From a bacterium (lineage in GTDB: Bacteria > Myxococcota_A > Bradymonadia > UBA7976 > UBA1532): 64,000 bases of DNA. The notes under the pieces are model-generated. The model did no database searches. It saw only the letters and a program-made list of their open reading frames with translations, and was not told the origin of the DNA. Each line of letters starts with the position of its first letter. The stretch's first letter is position 1. A program made the position numbers and the translations under genes. Positions 45,262-58,565 of the stretch are shown here, in pieces. Location: positions 310,001 through 374,000 of the forward strand of contig JAUHXC010000002.1 of the NCBI GenBank assembly GCA_030427205.1, given 5' to 3'.

Positions 45262-46533
45262 ATGACCACAGCGAGAAGCCGTGCTCAGTTAGCGACGGTG
45301 CTCTTCCTCCTGGTCGCGAGCGCATGCGATCCGCCCGCGGACAGTACGCCGGAAGGTGAACCGGACGTCGCGATGCCGGCGCCGGGCTGCGCCTATTCGC
45401 CGCGGGGGCCGCTGGTCGAGTGTACGCCGCCGGCCCCGCTGGCCGAGCCCGCCTGCGCCGTCGAGTACGAGGGAGACAGCTGGGGCTGGCGGCACTTCGA
45501 CGGCGAGGGGCGCCAGATCGCCCGGGGCAGCCAGTACTTCGGCGTCGATACGGTGGCGCGCCAGGTCGACCCCGACGGCACGGAGCGGTGGTTCGAGCAG
45601 TCGATCGACGTCGACGGCTGCCTCGAGTGGACGATTGAGCGCGTCGTGCGCTCGGATCAGGCGTTCAAGCGTTCGAGGGATCGGGACGGCGAAGAATGCC
45701 GGGTCGAAGAGACGTACGCCGACGAGATCGTCCGCCACACCATCGATCCGGGCTGTGACTGCCGCGATGTACGGGTCGCCCGCGACTGCGCGTTCGGACC
45801 GCATGGCCTGGAGCGCTGCGTCGGCACGAACTCGGACGGGTCGAGCTACGTCGAGACCTGGGCCTACGGCCCGAGCGGCAGGCTGATGGAGGAGGCCTAC
45901 GCGCGCGACGACTTCGCGTATCGCCAGCGCTACGACGCCGAGGGGCGCCGAATCGAGCTGCTCGAGGAGAGCCGTCGGCGCGACCAGCCGATGACGACGA
46001 CTCGCTATACGTGGACCTACGAGGCGCCTCATCGCGAGATCCGGCGCGTCGACGAGCACGACGATGGCGTGATCGACTGGACCTACCGCCAGGACTTCGA
46101 CGATCTCGACCGCCAAGTGCTGTACGAGGTCGAACACGACGGACAGATGACGCTGCGCAAGACGACGACATACGCTGACGACGGCGGACGGCGCGTCGTC
46201 GAGGAGCGCGAGGATTCGACCATCGTCCGCCTGCGTACGGTCGCGGAAGACGGGTTCACCGAGCGCGTCGAGATCAACGGTGAAGAGTCCGAGTTCACCG
46301 CCGTGCGTGTGGACGACGAACACCGCACGCGCGAGTACTTCTACCGCCACCATCACTTCCCGTCCCCCCGCATCTACCACGTGCTCTCCGCCCACGATGA
46401 GCGCGATCGGGTGACGAGCGAGCGCGTGCGCTCCGTCTACAACGGGCGTGAGCGTCGATGTACGACGGCGTTCACATGGAGCGGGCCCTGCCCCGTCGTG
46501 CCGGGCAGCTACATCGGCAGCGGCTGCCCGTAG
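45262..46533 (+). CDS. YD/RHS-like repeat lipoprotein
   Basis: 423 residues. Lipobox Val-Ala-Ser-Ala-Cys22. The mature region holds degenerate YD-type repeats such as YGPSGRLMEEAYARDDF, RYDAEGRRIELLEE, DFDDLDRQVLYEVEHDG and TYADDGGRRVVEE, the building blocks of RHS shells, but there are too few for a closed shell. Several Cys (CDCRDVRVARDC, final SGPCPVVPGS...GC) suggest disulfides outside the cell. Slightly less GC-rich than neighbours, with rarer codons. No toxin domain seen. Confidence 0.65.
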   Translation: MTTARSRAQLATVLFLLVASACDPPADSTPEGEPDVAMPAPGCAYSPRGPLVECTPPAPLAEPACAVEYEGDSWGWRHFDGEGRQIARGSQYFGVDTVARQVDPDGTERWFEQSIDVDGCLEWTIERVVRSDQAFKRSRDRDGEECRVEETYADEIVRHTIDPGCDCRDVRVARDCAFGPHGLERCVGTNSDGSSYVETWAYGPSGRLMEEAYARDDFAYRQRYDAEGRRIELLEESRRRDQPMTTTRYTWTYEAPHREIRRVDEHDDGVIDWTYRQDFDDLDRQVLYEVEHDGQMTLRKTTTYADDGGRRVVEEREDSTIVRLRTVAEDGFTERVEINGEESEFTAVRVDDEHRTREYFYRHHHFPSPRIYHVLSAHDERDRVTSERVRSVYNGRERRCTTAFTWSGPCPVVPGSYIGSGCP

Positions 46534-46605
46534 GCGGCGGGGCGCGCGGTGCGCCCCGCAGTAGCCTGGATTCAGAGAGACGGCAGGATCAGAGGAGCGG
46601 CGGGC

Positions 46606-47475
46606 TCAGAGCAGCGACGCGAGCGCGCTGCCCATCTCGGCGGGGGTGGCGGCGACCTTGATGCCGGCGGCCTCCATGGCGGCGATCTTGTCCGCTGCGG
46701 TGCCCTTGCCGCCGCTGATGATCGCGCCGGCGTGGCCCATGCGGCGGCCCGGAGGCGCCGTGGTGCCCGCGATGAAGCCGGCGACCGGCTTCTTCATGTT
46801 GGCCTTGACCCACGCCGCGGCCTGCTCTTCGGCCGTGCCGCCGATCTCGCCGATCATGATGACCGCGTCGGTATCGGGGTCTTCGTTGAAGGCCTCGAGC
46901 ACGTCGATGAAGTTGGTGCCGTTGACCGGATCACCGCCGATGCCGACGCAGGTGCTCTGGCCGATGCCGAGCGCGGTGAGCTGACCGACCGCCTCGTAGG
47001 TGAGGGTACCCGACCGGCTGACGACGCCCACGCGACCCGGCAGGTGGATGTGGCCCGGCATGATGCCGATCTTGCACTTGCCCGGGCTGATGACGCCGGG
47101 GCAGTTCGGCCCGACCAGGCGGGAGTCGCTGTCTTGCAGCACCGCCTTGACCTTGACCATGTCGAGCACCGGGATGCCCTCGGTGATCGCGATGATCAGC
47201 TCGACGCCAGCCGCGACGGCCTCGAGGATCGCGTCGGCGGCGAACGGCGGCGGCACGTAGATGACCGAGGCGTTGGCCCCGGTCTCGGCGACGGCCTGCT
47301 TGACGGTGTTGAACACCGGCACGCTGCCCTCGAACGTCTGGCCGCCCTTGCCCGGGGTGACCCCCGCGACGAGCTTGGTGCCGTAGGCCATCATCTGCTT
47401 GCAGTGGAAGCTGCCGGTCGAGCCGGTGATGCCCTGGCAGAGCAGCTTGGTATTCTCGTCGACCCAGATCGCCAT
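46606..47475 (-). CDS. sucD: Succinyl-CoA synthetase alpha subunit
   Basis: 289 residues, standard length. CoA-binding [31 protein letters not shown] and the phospho-His in [11 protein letters not shown] are all present. It acts with SucC in the TCA cycle, making ATP or GTP from succinyl-CoA. Four bases separate it from sucC. Confidence 0.96.
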   Translation of the reverse strand: MAIWVDENTKLLCQGITGSTGSFHCKQMMAYGTKLVAGVTPGKGGQTFEGSVPVFNTVKQAVAETGANASVIYVPPPFAADAILEAVAAGVELIIAITEGIPVLDMVKVKAVLQDSDSRLVGPNCPGVISPGKCKIGIMPGHIHLPGRVGVVSRSGTLTYEAVGQLTALGIGQSTCVGIGGDPVNGTNFIDVLEAFNEDPDTDAVIMIGEIGGTAEEQAAAWVKANMKKPVAGFIAGTTAPPGRRMGHAGAIISGGKGTAADKIAAMEAAGIKVAATPAEMGSALASLL

Positions 47476-47479
47476 TGTC

Positions 47480-48646
<1,167 letters not shown>

Positions 48647-48701
48647 CTGGAAAGCCTGACCCGGGGGGCCCGCAGACCGGGCCGGCCCGGATGTCGCGGG
48701 A

Positions 48702-49940
<1,239 letters not shown>

Positions 49941-50106
49941 GGTTCTCCTCGGGCTTGGGGGACGCAGGGTCGGGGTTCATTACATCGCCCGTCGCCGGTG
50001 ATCAAGCGCGGCGTCACCCGGTGTATCGGCGGCCGTATCGCCGCCTGTGTCCGCCCCTTGCCAACCGGGGCCGGCGGGCGCACGATGCGAGGCAGCCCGG
50101 TCATCG

Positions 50107-52023
50107 GTGGAGTCCCGCCCGTTGCAGCCCGAGGAGCCTGATCCGGTCAAGACGCGCCGCAGCCTGCGGGGCAAGGTGCTGGTGCTGCTGCTCGCCATCG
50201 GCCTCGGCCCGCTGCTCGTCGCCGGCGGCGTCAACATCAACCGCGCGGTGGAGAAGGGCAAGCAGACCGAGCGCCAGCGGCTGGCCCAGGCGGCGCGCTT
50301 CGCGGCGGTCTCGGCCACCGATCTCTTCGACCGGGGCATCGAAGACGTGCGCCTGCTCGCCCGCCGGTTCCCCGTCGAGATCTTCGACTTCCAGCGGGCG
50401 GAGCGCACGGTCGATCGCGGGCGACGGCTGGCAGCGCTCGACGAGTGGCGCGACGCCCCGCTCATCTCCCGGCTGGTGCAGGAGTTCGCCACGCTCTTCG
50501 TGGCCCTCGACGACGGGCGGCTGGTCTATACGACGCCGTTCAGCAACCAGGGCGAGATCGACATGTCCGAGCGCCTGTGGTTCGACGGCCTCGCCGACCG
50601 CGGCGGGCTGGCGCCCGGTCCCCTGCCCCCGCTGACGACATCCCTCGAGCCGGGGGCGATCGTCTTCGCGCCGCTGGTGCGGCGCAACGGCAAGCTGGCG
50701 GGCTATCTGGGGGCGATCATCGCCAGCGAGATGCTCGCCGACATCTTGCGTCAGGCCGACGAGGGCCTGGCTGACGCCGGCTCGCGCACCGCCCTGGCCA
50801 TCGTCGATCCCGACGGGCGCATCGCCGCGCACTCCGATCCGACGCGCGTCGGCAGCCCGCTGGAGGGCGAGCTGTGGGCCGACAACGCGCCGGGCACCCG
50901 CGAAGTGCGGCTGGGCGACGAGCCGGTCGTGGCCTCCTGGGGTGACGTGGGCCGGGTCGGCTGGCGGGTGGTGATCGTGACCCACCGCGACGACGCCTAT
51001 CGCTACGTCTACGGCCTGATCTGGCTGCTGATGGTGGTCATCGTCCTGACCTTCGTGCTGGTCCTGCTGATGGCCGACTACTCGGCCCGGCGGCTGCTCG
51101 AGCCGATCCACGAGCTCGAGCAGGGGGCCCAGATGATCGGCGCCGGCTCGCTGGATTATCGCATCGAGCTCGACACCCACAATCAGGACGAGTTGGGGCG
51201 GCTGGCCCGCAGCTTCAACGCCATGGGCGAGAGCGTGCAGCGCAGCCGGTCGCAGCTCGAGAGCTATGGCCACAGCCTCGAGACGGCCCGCAAGGAGCTC
51301 GACGCCATCGTCTACGGCATCACCCACGATCTGAAGAAGTCGCTGCGCGGCATCGAGGCCTTCGCCAGCTTCCTGGGGGAGGACTACGCCGAGTCGCTCG
51401 ACGAGGACGGCCTGGAGATGCTGGGCTCGATCGCGGTCAACGTCGATCGCATCAACCAGCTGGCCGACGACTTGATCGGGCTGGTCGAGAACGAGCGCGA
51501 GCCGGGCCAACCGGCCAGCTTCGACATGGGCGAGCTGCTCGAAGACGTGCGCCAGGCGGTCCTGGCCCGTCACCCGGGCGAGGTGGTGTTCGAAGGCGTA
51601 TTGCCGCAGATGACCGGCGATCGGGCCCGGCTGCAGCTGGTCTTCGACAACCTCATCGACAACGGCCTCAAGTTCAACCGCTCGGCGACGCCGCGGGTCG
51701 TGATCCGCGGCAGCGACGCCCTGCTCAACTGGCGCTTCGAGGTGGTCGACAACGGCATCGGCATCGAGGCCCGCTTTCGGGACCGGGTCTTCGACCTCTT
51801 CGCCCGGCTCAACCAGCAGGACGAGTTCGCCGGCAACGGCACCGGGCTCAACCTGGCCCGGCGCATCGTCGAAGAGCACCGCGGGCAGCTGACGGCGGCC
51901 GAGAACCCCGACGGCGGCAGCGTCTTCACCGTGACGTTGCCCAAGGAGAGCGAGGCGCTGACCCAGCCGAGCATCGCCGCGTGGCGCCTGCCGGGCGAGA
52001 GCGCCGACGTCGACCTGATCTGA
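50107..52023 (+). CDS. Membrane-bound sensor histidine kinase (dCache-HAMP-HisKA-HATPase)
   Basis: About 638 residues. A TM helix near residues 20-42, a periplasmic sensor of double-Cache type to about residue 300 (PLISRLVQEFATLFVALDD, MSERLWFDGLAD, SEMLADILRQ), a second TM helix, HAMP (RRLLEPIHELEQGAQMIGAGSLDYRI), then H-box YGITHDLKKSLRGIEAF (His407), N-box VFDNLIDNGLKFN, G1 DNGIGI and G2 GNGTGLNLARR. The H-box is of the phytochrome/bacteriophytochrome kinase kind. No receiver or regulator gene adjoins. GTG at 50107 is my choice; GTG at 50047 is another, neither with a convincing ribosome-binding site. Confidence 0.85.
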   Translation: MESRPLQPEEPDPVKTRRSLRGKVLVLLLAIGLGPLLVAGGVNINRAVEKGKQTERQRLAQAARFAAVSATDLFDRGIEDVRLLARRFPVEIFDFQRAERTVDRGRRLAALDEWRDAPLISRLVQEFATLFVALDDGRLVYTTPFSNQGEIDMSERLWFDGLADRGGLAPGPLPPLTTSLEPGAIVFAPLVRRNGKLAGYLGAIIASEMLADILRQADEGLADAGSRTALAIVDPDGRIAAHSDPTRVGSPLEGELWADNAPGTREVRLGDEPVVASWGDVGRVGWRVVIVTHRDDAYRYVYGLIWLLMVVIVLTFVLVLLMADYSARRLLEPIHELEQGAQMIGAGSLDYRIELDTHNQDELGRLARSFNAMGESVQRSRSQLESYGHSLETARKELDAIVYGITHDLKKSLRGIEAFASFLGEDYAESLDEDGLEMLGSIAVNVDRINQLADDLIGLVENEREPGQPASFDMGELLEDVRQAVLARHPGEVVFEGVLPQMTGDRARLQLVFDNLIDNGLKFNRSATPRVVIRGSDALLNWRFEVVDNGIGIEARFRDRVFDLFARLNQQDEFAGNGTGLNLARRIVEEHRGQLTAAENPDGGSVFTVTLPKESEALTQPSIAAWRLPGESADVDLI

Positions 52024-52072
52024 TCCCGGCGCGACCGACGCAGTATCCCCGCTGCTCCCGCTCTGCCGGTTG

Positions 52073-52081
52073 TGCTATACG
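52073..52081 (+). promoter_or_regulatory. Extended -10 promoter element (TGC-TATACG)
   Basis: TGC-TATACG, 32 bases before the ATG at 52114, which has a strong AAGGAGGA. This would give a short leader. Confidence 0.38.
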
Positions 52082-52113
52082 TCCCGCCGTCTCATCCCAC
52101 GCAAGGAGGAGCC

Positions 52114-52860
52114 ATGGGCCTCTTCGATTTCTTCAGCAACAAGCCCACCCCCAAGAAGATCGAGAAGATCTCCGCCCGCATGCTCAATGAGCATCATCAG
52201 ACGCAGGTGCGCCAGGAGGCCATCGAGGAGCTGATCGCCTTCGGCACGCCCGAGGCCATCGGCGCGCTGGTCCGGCGGCTGGGCACGAACTTCCGCGATA
52301 CGATCAAGAACGAGCAGGAGAAGCGCTATATCGATCAGGTGCTCGTCGAGCGCTTCGGCGAGCGCTCGATCACGCCGCTCGAGACCTACGTGCGCACCGA
52401 GCAGACCATCTCGGCCGCGATTCGCACGCTGGCCAAGCTGGTCGACGAGGAGTGGCTGGTCGGGCTGTGCGTGGATACGCTGGGCCAGTACTCGCCCACC
52501 GACCACCGCTCGATCGATCCCAAGCTGCAGCTCGTCGACGCGCTGGCCGACCACCCCGACGATCCGCGGGTCGTGCCGGCGGTGATGCCGCATGTGCTGG
52601 ATCACGACGACGACATCCGGGTCAAGGCGATGGATCTCCTCGAGTCGAAGGTCGGCAAGGATCATCCGCAGTACGGCGAGGTGGTCGAGGCGCTGGTCAA
52701 GGCGATGAAGGATCCCCTGGCGAGCGGGCGGATCACCCGGCGCGCCGCGCGGGCCCTCGGCGGGCTCGACGCCGACTTCTCCGACCGTCGCGAAGAGCTG
52801 GAGGAGTTCGTGCCCGACGGCTACTCGATCACCGAGAACGGCCGCCTCGCCGGGCAGTGA
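52114..52860 (+). CDS. HEAT-repeat protein
   Basis: 248 residues, all-alpha, no signal peptide. Repeats such as VRQEAIEELIAFGTPEAIGALVRRL, VVEALVKAMKDP and RRAARALGGLDADF are HEAT/Armadillo-type helix pairs, and the first residues GLFDFFSNK resemble an amphipathic membrane anchor. Binds other proteins, partner unknown. AAGGAGGA with good spacing marks the start. Confidence 0.8.
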   Translation: MGLFDFFSNKPTPKKIEKISARMLNEHHQTQVRQEAIEELIAFGTPEAIGALVRRLGTNFRDTIKNEQEKRYIDQVLVERFGERSITPLETYVRTEQTISAAIRTLAKLVDEEWLVGLCVDTLGQYSPTDHRSIDPKLQLVDALADHPDDPRVVPAVMPHVLDHDDDIRVKAMDLLESKVGKDHPQYGEVVEALVKAMKDPLASGRITRRAARALGGLDADFSDRREELEEFVPDGYSITENGRLAGQ

Positions 52861-52894
52861 CCCCGGGCAGCAACCCCGGTGCGCGCTGCCCGCC

Positions 52895-53293
52895 TCAGCG
52901 GTTCTCGAGCAGCTTGCGGATCGTCTGGGCGTCCGCCGGCGGGAACTCGTAGCCTTCCATCTCGGCCGGGGCGACCCAGCGGAAGTCGTTGACCCGCCGC
53001 TTCTCGAGCACGTCGCCCACCAACTCGCAGCGATATACGCAGAAGTCGAGCGCGTAGTCGGCGTACTCGTGCTTGATGAACATCGACGGCTTGCCCACCT
53101 CGACCTGCGCCCCGAGGCGCTCTTCGATCTCGCGGGCGAGCGCCTCTTCGTTGGACTCACCGGGCTCGACCTTGCCGCTGGGGAACTCCCAGAGCAGCGG
53201 CAGGATGGCTTCGGGCCGACGCTGAGTGATGAGAAAGCGCCCGTCGCGCTCGATCTCGGCAGCGACGACGGTGATGGTCTGCTTCTGGGCCAC
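52895..53293 (-). CDS. MutT-like Nudix hydrolase
   Basis: 132 residues from a GTG start (GAGGAGG four bases upstream; the frame continues further upstream but without a better start). Nudix box GKVEPGESNEEALAREIEERLGA matches Gx5Ex7REUxEExGU except that the last metal-binding Glu is Arg. N-terminal VVAAEIERDGRFLITQRR and C-terminal FRWVAPAEMEGYEF are typical of the MutT/NudG group that hydrolyses oxidised nucleotides such as 8-oxo-dGTP or 5-methyl-dCTP. Whether the Arg reduces activity is not known. Confidence 0.85.
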   Translation of the reverse strand: MAQKQTITVVAAEIERDGRFLITQRRPEAILPLLWEFPSGKVEPGESNEEALAREIEERLGAQVEVGKPSMFIKHEYADYALDFCVYRCELVGDVLEKRRVNDFRWVAPAEMEGYEFPPADAQTIRKLLENR

Positions 53294-53403
53294 GATGCCT
53301 CCTCGGGGCGACAGCGGACGCAGTCTACAGCAGGGGTCGGCGGGAATCGAGGGCCGGAACGCCGGGCCGCGCAACGTCGCGCAGCGGGACGCCGGCGGCG
53401 GGG

Positions 53404-54693
53404 TCAGCGGCGGACGACGAGCTTCTGGCCGGGCTTGAGCACGCTCTTGTTGCCCAGCTTGTTCCAGGCGCGCAGCTGCTTGACGCTGCACTTGTGGGCC
53501 TGGGCGATCGACCACAGGCTGTCGCCCGGACGGACCTTGTAGGTGCGTCCGCTCTTGCGGCTGGCCTTCTGCCGGCTCTTGCGGCCGCTGCTGGCGACGC
53601 CCTTGCCCTTCTTGCCCTTGCTGCGCTTCGCCGTCTTGCGGTTGCGCTTGCGCGGCTTCTTGGGGGCCTTGGCCAGCTTGTCGAGCCGAGCGATCTCACC
53701 GGTCATCCACTGCCGCAGGTCGCCTTCCTTGCCCTGGGGCACCTCGAGCACGATCTCGCGGCCCGTGGGGAAGACGGCGGTGCCCATCTCGGGGTTGAGC
53801 TGGCGCAGCGTGCGGTATGGGATACCGCTGCGGCGGGCCGCGTCCATGATCTCGATCTCGTGGCCCCGGGGGATGGTCAGCTTGACGTAGCCCTTGGCCT
53901 GCGGCGCCCAGCCGTCCTCGACGTCGATCTGGAAGCCGTAGTGCGACAGGTTCTCCATCACCAGCTTGATGGCGATGGTCCGCGGCACATAACGCTCGGC
54001 CTCGGTGTGGAGGTCGAGCTGCCAGAAGTCTTCGAGCCCCTGGGCCTTCTGCGCCCGGGACAACCGACCGGGCCCGGTATTGTAGCCGGCCATGGCCAGC
54101 GGCCAGCTGCCGAACTTGTCGTGCAGGGCCTCGAGGTAGGTCAGCCCGGCGCGGGTGGCGTGGCCGAGGTCGGCCCGCTGGTCCCACGCCCGGTCGACGT
54201 CGAGCCCGTACTGCTTGCCGGTGCCCGACATGAACTGCCACCAGCCCTTGGCCGACGCCCGGCTGGTCACCGCCGGGCGCAGCCCGCTCTCGATGACCGC
54301 CAGGTACTTGAGGTCGGCGCAGGTGCCCATGGCCTCGGCTTCCTTCTCGATGGTCGGGAAGACCCGCCGCGCCCGCTTGGTCCACAGCACGACCTGGGCC
54401 CGGTCGCCGAGCACGAGGTAGAACTCCTTCTCCATGCGCTCGCGCACGCCGGGCGCGTCGAGGTCGACCGGCTCGCCGCAGAAGTCGATCTCGTCGGGCA
54501 GCTGGTAGGCGCTGATGTCCTTGGGCGTCTGCGCCATCCGGGCCTCGAGGTCGGCCAGGCGCTGCTCGAGCTCGGCGAGACGGTCGGGGCCGGCCTTGGC
54601 GGTCTTGCCCGCCTCGGGTCCGGCCAGGGCGGCGGACGAGCCGCAGAGCGCCACGGCCAGGGCCGTATGTGCCAGGGCGGTCGATAGGCGCAT
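53404..54693 (-). CDS. MltD-like lytic transglycosylase with LysM and basic linker
   Basis: 429 residues. Signal peptide (1-24), a short coiled coil, SLT catalytic domain (about 105-250) with YLAVIESGLRP (catalytic Glu) and SAKGWWQFM, GYNTGPG, LAM-type C-terminal part, a second LysM-like region (IPRGHEIEIMDAARRSGIPYRTLRQLN) and, after a Lys/Arg/Ser linker (about 330-380), a canonical LysM at the end (YKVRPGDSLWSIAQAHKC). It cleaves the glycan strands of peptidoglycan. GGAGG seven bases before the ATG. The basic linker is like those in the proteins at 549 and 6928. Confidence 0.9.
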   Translation of the reverse strand: MRLSTALAHTALAVALCGSSAALAGPEAGKTAKAGPDRLAELEQRLADLEARMAQTPKDISAYQLPDEIDFCGEPVDLDAPGVRERMEKEFYLVLGDRAQVVLWTKRARRVFPTIEKEAEAMGTCADLKYLAVIESGLRPAVTSRASAKGWWQFMSGTGKQYGLDVDRAWDQRADLGHATRAGLTYLEALHDKFGSWPLAMAGYNTGPGRLSRAQKAQGLEDFWQLDLHTEAERYVPRTIAIKLVMENLSHYGFQIDVEDGWAPQAKGYVKLTIPRGHEIEIMDAARRSGIPYRTLRQLNPEMGTAVFPTGREIVLEVPQGKEGDLRQWMTGEIARLDKLAKAPKKPRKRNRKTAKRSKGKKGKGVASSGRKSRQKASRKSGRTYKVRPGDSLWSIAQAHKCSVKQLRAWNKLGNKSVLKPGQKLVVRR

Positions 54694-54723
54694 GGGGATC
54701 CTCCGGTGGTTCGATGGCCAAGT

Positions 54724-54751
54724 ATCGTACATGTGCTATATCTGCACACAA
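54724..54751 (-). promoter_or_regulatory. Sigma-70-like promoter for the transglycosylase gene
   Basis: On the minus strand TTGTGT and TACGAT are spaced 16 bases apart, about 30 bases before the ATG at 54693. It overlaps the plus-strand element at 54734-54742, so the divergent genes may share regulation. Confidence 0.38.
54734..54742 (+). promoter_or_regulatory. Extended -10 promoter element (TGC-TATATC)
   Basis: TGC-TATATC 102 bases before the fliN-like ATG, within a short AT-rich patch. The 5' leader would be about 95 bases. Confidence 0.35.
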
Positions 54752-54844
54752 TGTAGGTTTTCTCGGCAGCGCCCGTCAACCGGTCTCTCGATCGGTTCGA
54801 GCGAGGGCCGTGCACCGCCCGTCGAATGGAGGTAGAGTGCGCCC

Positions 54845-55342
54845 ATGGCCGACATCCTGAGCCAGGACGAGCTCGACGCGCTTCTCGGACAGATGAAGGG
54901 CGACGACGACGACGAGGAAGAGCCGGGGCCCGATCCCTTCGCCGCGGTGGCCGCCGATGGCCTCGAAGAAGAGGTGCCGCCGTCGATCGCCGAGGCGGTG
55001 CAGGCCGCCGACGACGCCGACGTGCCGCTCGACGCCGATCTCGAAGCCGACGAGGATCTCGCGTGGGATGACGTCGATCAGACCGACGTCAACGTGCAGA
55101 TGATCCTCGACATCCCGGTGCAGGTGAACGTCGAACTGGGCCGCTCGCGATTGACCATCGGCGACCTGCTCGCGCTCGGTCAGGGGTCGGTCATCGAGCT
55201 CGATCACCTGGCCAACGAGCTGCTCGATCTCACCGTGAACAAGAAGATCGTCGCCCAGGGCGAGGCCGTCGTGATCAACGAGAACTTCGGCGTGCGGATC
55301 ATCGAGGTCGACTCGGTGCGCGACCGCATCCGCAAGCTCTGA
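54845..55342 (+). CDS. fliN: FliN flagellar switch protein with FliM-type N-terminal peptide
   Basis: 165 residues. The first residues ADILSQDELDALL are the CheY-P-binding peptide normally found on FliM (EIDALL). An acidic, Asp/Glu-rich linker (about 18-78) leads to a complete FliN/SpoA domain: ILDIPVQVNVELGRSRLTIGDLLALGQGSVIELD, KKIVAQGEAVVINENFGVRI. FliN-type proteins form the C-ring of the flagellar motor or the sorting ring of type III secretion. No other flagellar gene is in the window, so this is an orphan copy or from a dispersed system. GGAGG lies twelve bases upstream, a bit far. Confidence 0.85.
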   Translation: MADILSQDELDALLGQMKGDDDDEEEPGPDPFAAVAADGLEEEVPPSIAEAVQAADDADVPLDADLEADEDLAWDDVDQTDVNVQMILDIPVQVNVELGRSRLTIGDLLALGQGSVIELDHLANELLDLTVNKKIVAQGEAVVINENFGVRIIEVDSVRDRIRKL

Positions 55343-55417
55343 GCATCGGGTGAGCTGACGGCACGACAGCCGCAGACCGCCCGCCCTGCCCGCCCCGAAC
55401 TTCAGGAGGCCCACGTC

Positions 55418-55933
55418 ATGAGCCAGACCCCCGAGCCGTCGATCGTCGTCAACGTGAAGGATGTCGAGGACCGCAGCCGCTTCCACGGCGAGGGCTGGGG
55501 CGGGCACTTCCGCCCGCTGACCCCGTCGATGGGCCCCCGCGGCGGCGCGCTGGGCGTCAACTGGATGCGTTGCCCGCCCGGCCGGGCGATGGTCCCCTTT
55601 CATGCGCATCTGCGTGAGGACGAGGTCTTCTACGTGCTGTCGGGCCGCGGCGTGCTGCGCTATGGCGACAGCGTGCGCGACATCGGCCCCGGCGATTGCG
55701 TCTCGTGCCCCGCGGGCACCGGCGAGGCGCACCAGATCGCCAACCCCTACGACGAAGACCTGATCTATCTGGCGATCGGCAACCACGACCCGCACGAGGT
55801 CTGCACCTACCCCGACACCGGCAAGGTGCTGGTGCGCGGCATCCGCGCGCTGGGGCAGGTCGAGGCGCAGGGCTATATGGACGGCGAGCCCGATCCGCCG
55901 AAGATCCTCGGCATGGCGCCCGACGAGCGCTGA
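55418..55933 (+). CDS. Cupin-domain protein
   Basis: 171 residues, a single cupin barrel. Motif 1 MVPFHAHLREDEVFYVLSGRG (two His, Glu) and motif 2 GDCVSCPAGTGEAHQIANP (His) supply the metal ligands, so it should bind Fe, Mn, Zn or similar. YGDSVRDIGPGD lies between. No active-site detail tells dioxygenase from isomerase or a sensor. AGGAGG precedes the ATG. Convergent, seven bases from the Bax1 gene. Confidence 0.88.
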   Translation: MSQTPEPSIVVNVKDVEDRSRFHGEGWGGHFRPLTPSMGPRGGALGVNWMRCPPGRAMVPFHAHLREDEVFYVLSGRGVLRYGDSVRDIGPGDCVSCPAGTGEAHQIANPYDEDLIYLAIGNHDPHEVCTYPDTGKVLVRGIRALGQVEAQGYMDGEPDPPKILGMAPDER

Positions 55934-55939
55934 GGGCCT

Positions 55940-57143
55940 TCAGCCGGCCTTCAGCCGGGCATCGAGCCGGTCGGCGATGGCCCGCGCGCTCATCACGCCC
56001 TTGTAGACGTACAGCTCACCGGGCAGATCGTCGTCGAGCACCTTCTCGCTGACCCGCAGTCGGCTCGAGAGCGCGAAGATGATCGGCTCGCTCAGCCCGC
56101 CTTCGACCAGCTCGACCCGCTTCCAGACCGCTTCGCGCGACCAGTAGCCCATGACCTCGAGGTAGACCCGCTCGCCGCTCTCGCCGTGGGTGAAGACGAG
56201 ATCCGGCACGCACAGCCCGAGGCCGGGCAGGTCGATCAGCTTGCGCGACGGGCGCACGGTCCAGCCGCAGTCCAGGGCCCGGAAGCGGGTCACGAGCGCC
56301 TCGACGTCGTCGGGCAGCCGCGCCTTCTTCTTCTCGGCCCCCTCGCGCGCGCCGCCGGAGAGCTTGAACGACACCGGATCGCGGTCCTTGAACCAGCGCA
56401 CCTCGGCCTCGAGCGCGAACTGCGTGGTCTCGTAGAGCGCCGGCAGCATCAGCGCGAGCTGCAAGCCGTAGCGGGTCGACGATTGGAAGAGCCCGAACGG
56501 CCCGTCGATCTCGAGCTGATAGCGTCCGTCGGGGGCCCGGGCCAGCCGGTAGAGCAGCCGGCGGAACTTGAGCTTGCGAAAGAACTGCCGCGCGGCGCCG
56601 GCGTCGTCGAAGTCGACGTCGACGGTCAGCCGGGTGGCCCGCAGCAGGACCGCCTTGGCCTGCTCGATCTCGAAGCCGTCGAGCAGCGCCGCCGGCTCGA
56701 TGGCTTTGAAGCTCTGCAGCTTCTGGTGCTGCTTCAGATCGGCGAAGAGCCCGTCCTCGATCGTCGCGATCGGCAGATCGATCTCGGCGGAGACCTCGGC
56801 GAGCACCGCGGCCCGGTCGAACGGCGCCTCGCGGGTGGCGACCCGTCGCGCGGCCGCGGCCCGGGTGAAGACCGCCTCGCGCAGCGCCGGCGGGTCGACG
56901 CCCTCGTCCATGGCGAAGGTGCAGCGATCCATCAGGAGCTTCTGCAGGCCCTGGGCGGTCTTGATGTCGCGGGCGGGCACGTCGACCTCGCCCAGCGCGT
57001 CTTCGATCGCCCCGAGCGTACGCCCGACCCCGCCGCGCAGCACGGCGACGTAGTGTTCGACGGCGGGCAGCAGTCGGGCGCGGGCCTTGTCGTCCATCCG
57101 CCGGATCGACAGCTCGCCCTTGCGCACCCGCACCCGGACCAGA

Positions 57144-57157
<14 letters not shown>
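55940..57157 (-). CDS. Bax1 (DUF790) nuclease, partner of XPB helicase
   Basis: 405 residues. The DUF790/Bax1 pattern is seen: N-terminal MLTADLVRVRVRKGELSIR, ALRRATRL-type helix with LTVDVDFDDAGAARQFFRKLKF, RRLLYRL and the nuclease core CVPDLVFTHGESGERVYLEVMGYWS, a PD-(D/E)xK-like site in which Asp of PDLVF and Glu of LEVMG are the likely catalytic acids. In archaea Bax1 binds XPB and cuts at unwound DNA in a nucleotide-excision-repair-like way. Its start overlaps the helicase gene end by 14 bases, and GGGAG stands inside that overlap, so coupled translation gives equal amounts. Confidence 0.88.
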
Positions 57158-58505
<1,348 letters not shown>

Positions 58506-58565
58506 CGCCCGCGTCTTACCGCACCTGACACGCGCGCGTCTACCGGCGCCGGGGGTCGTCGGGGC

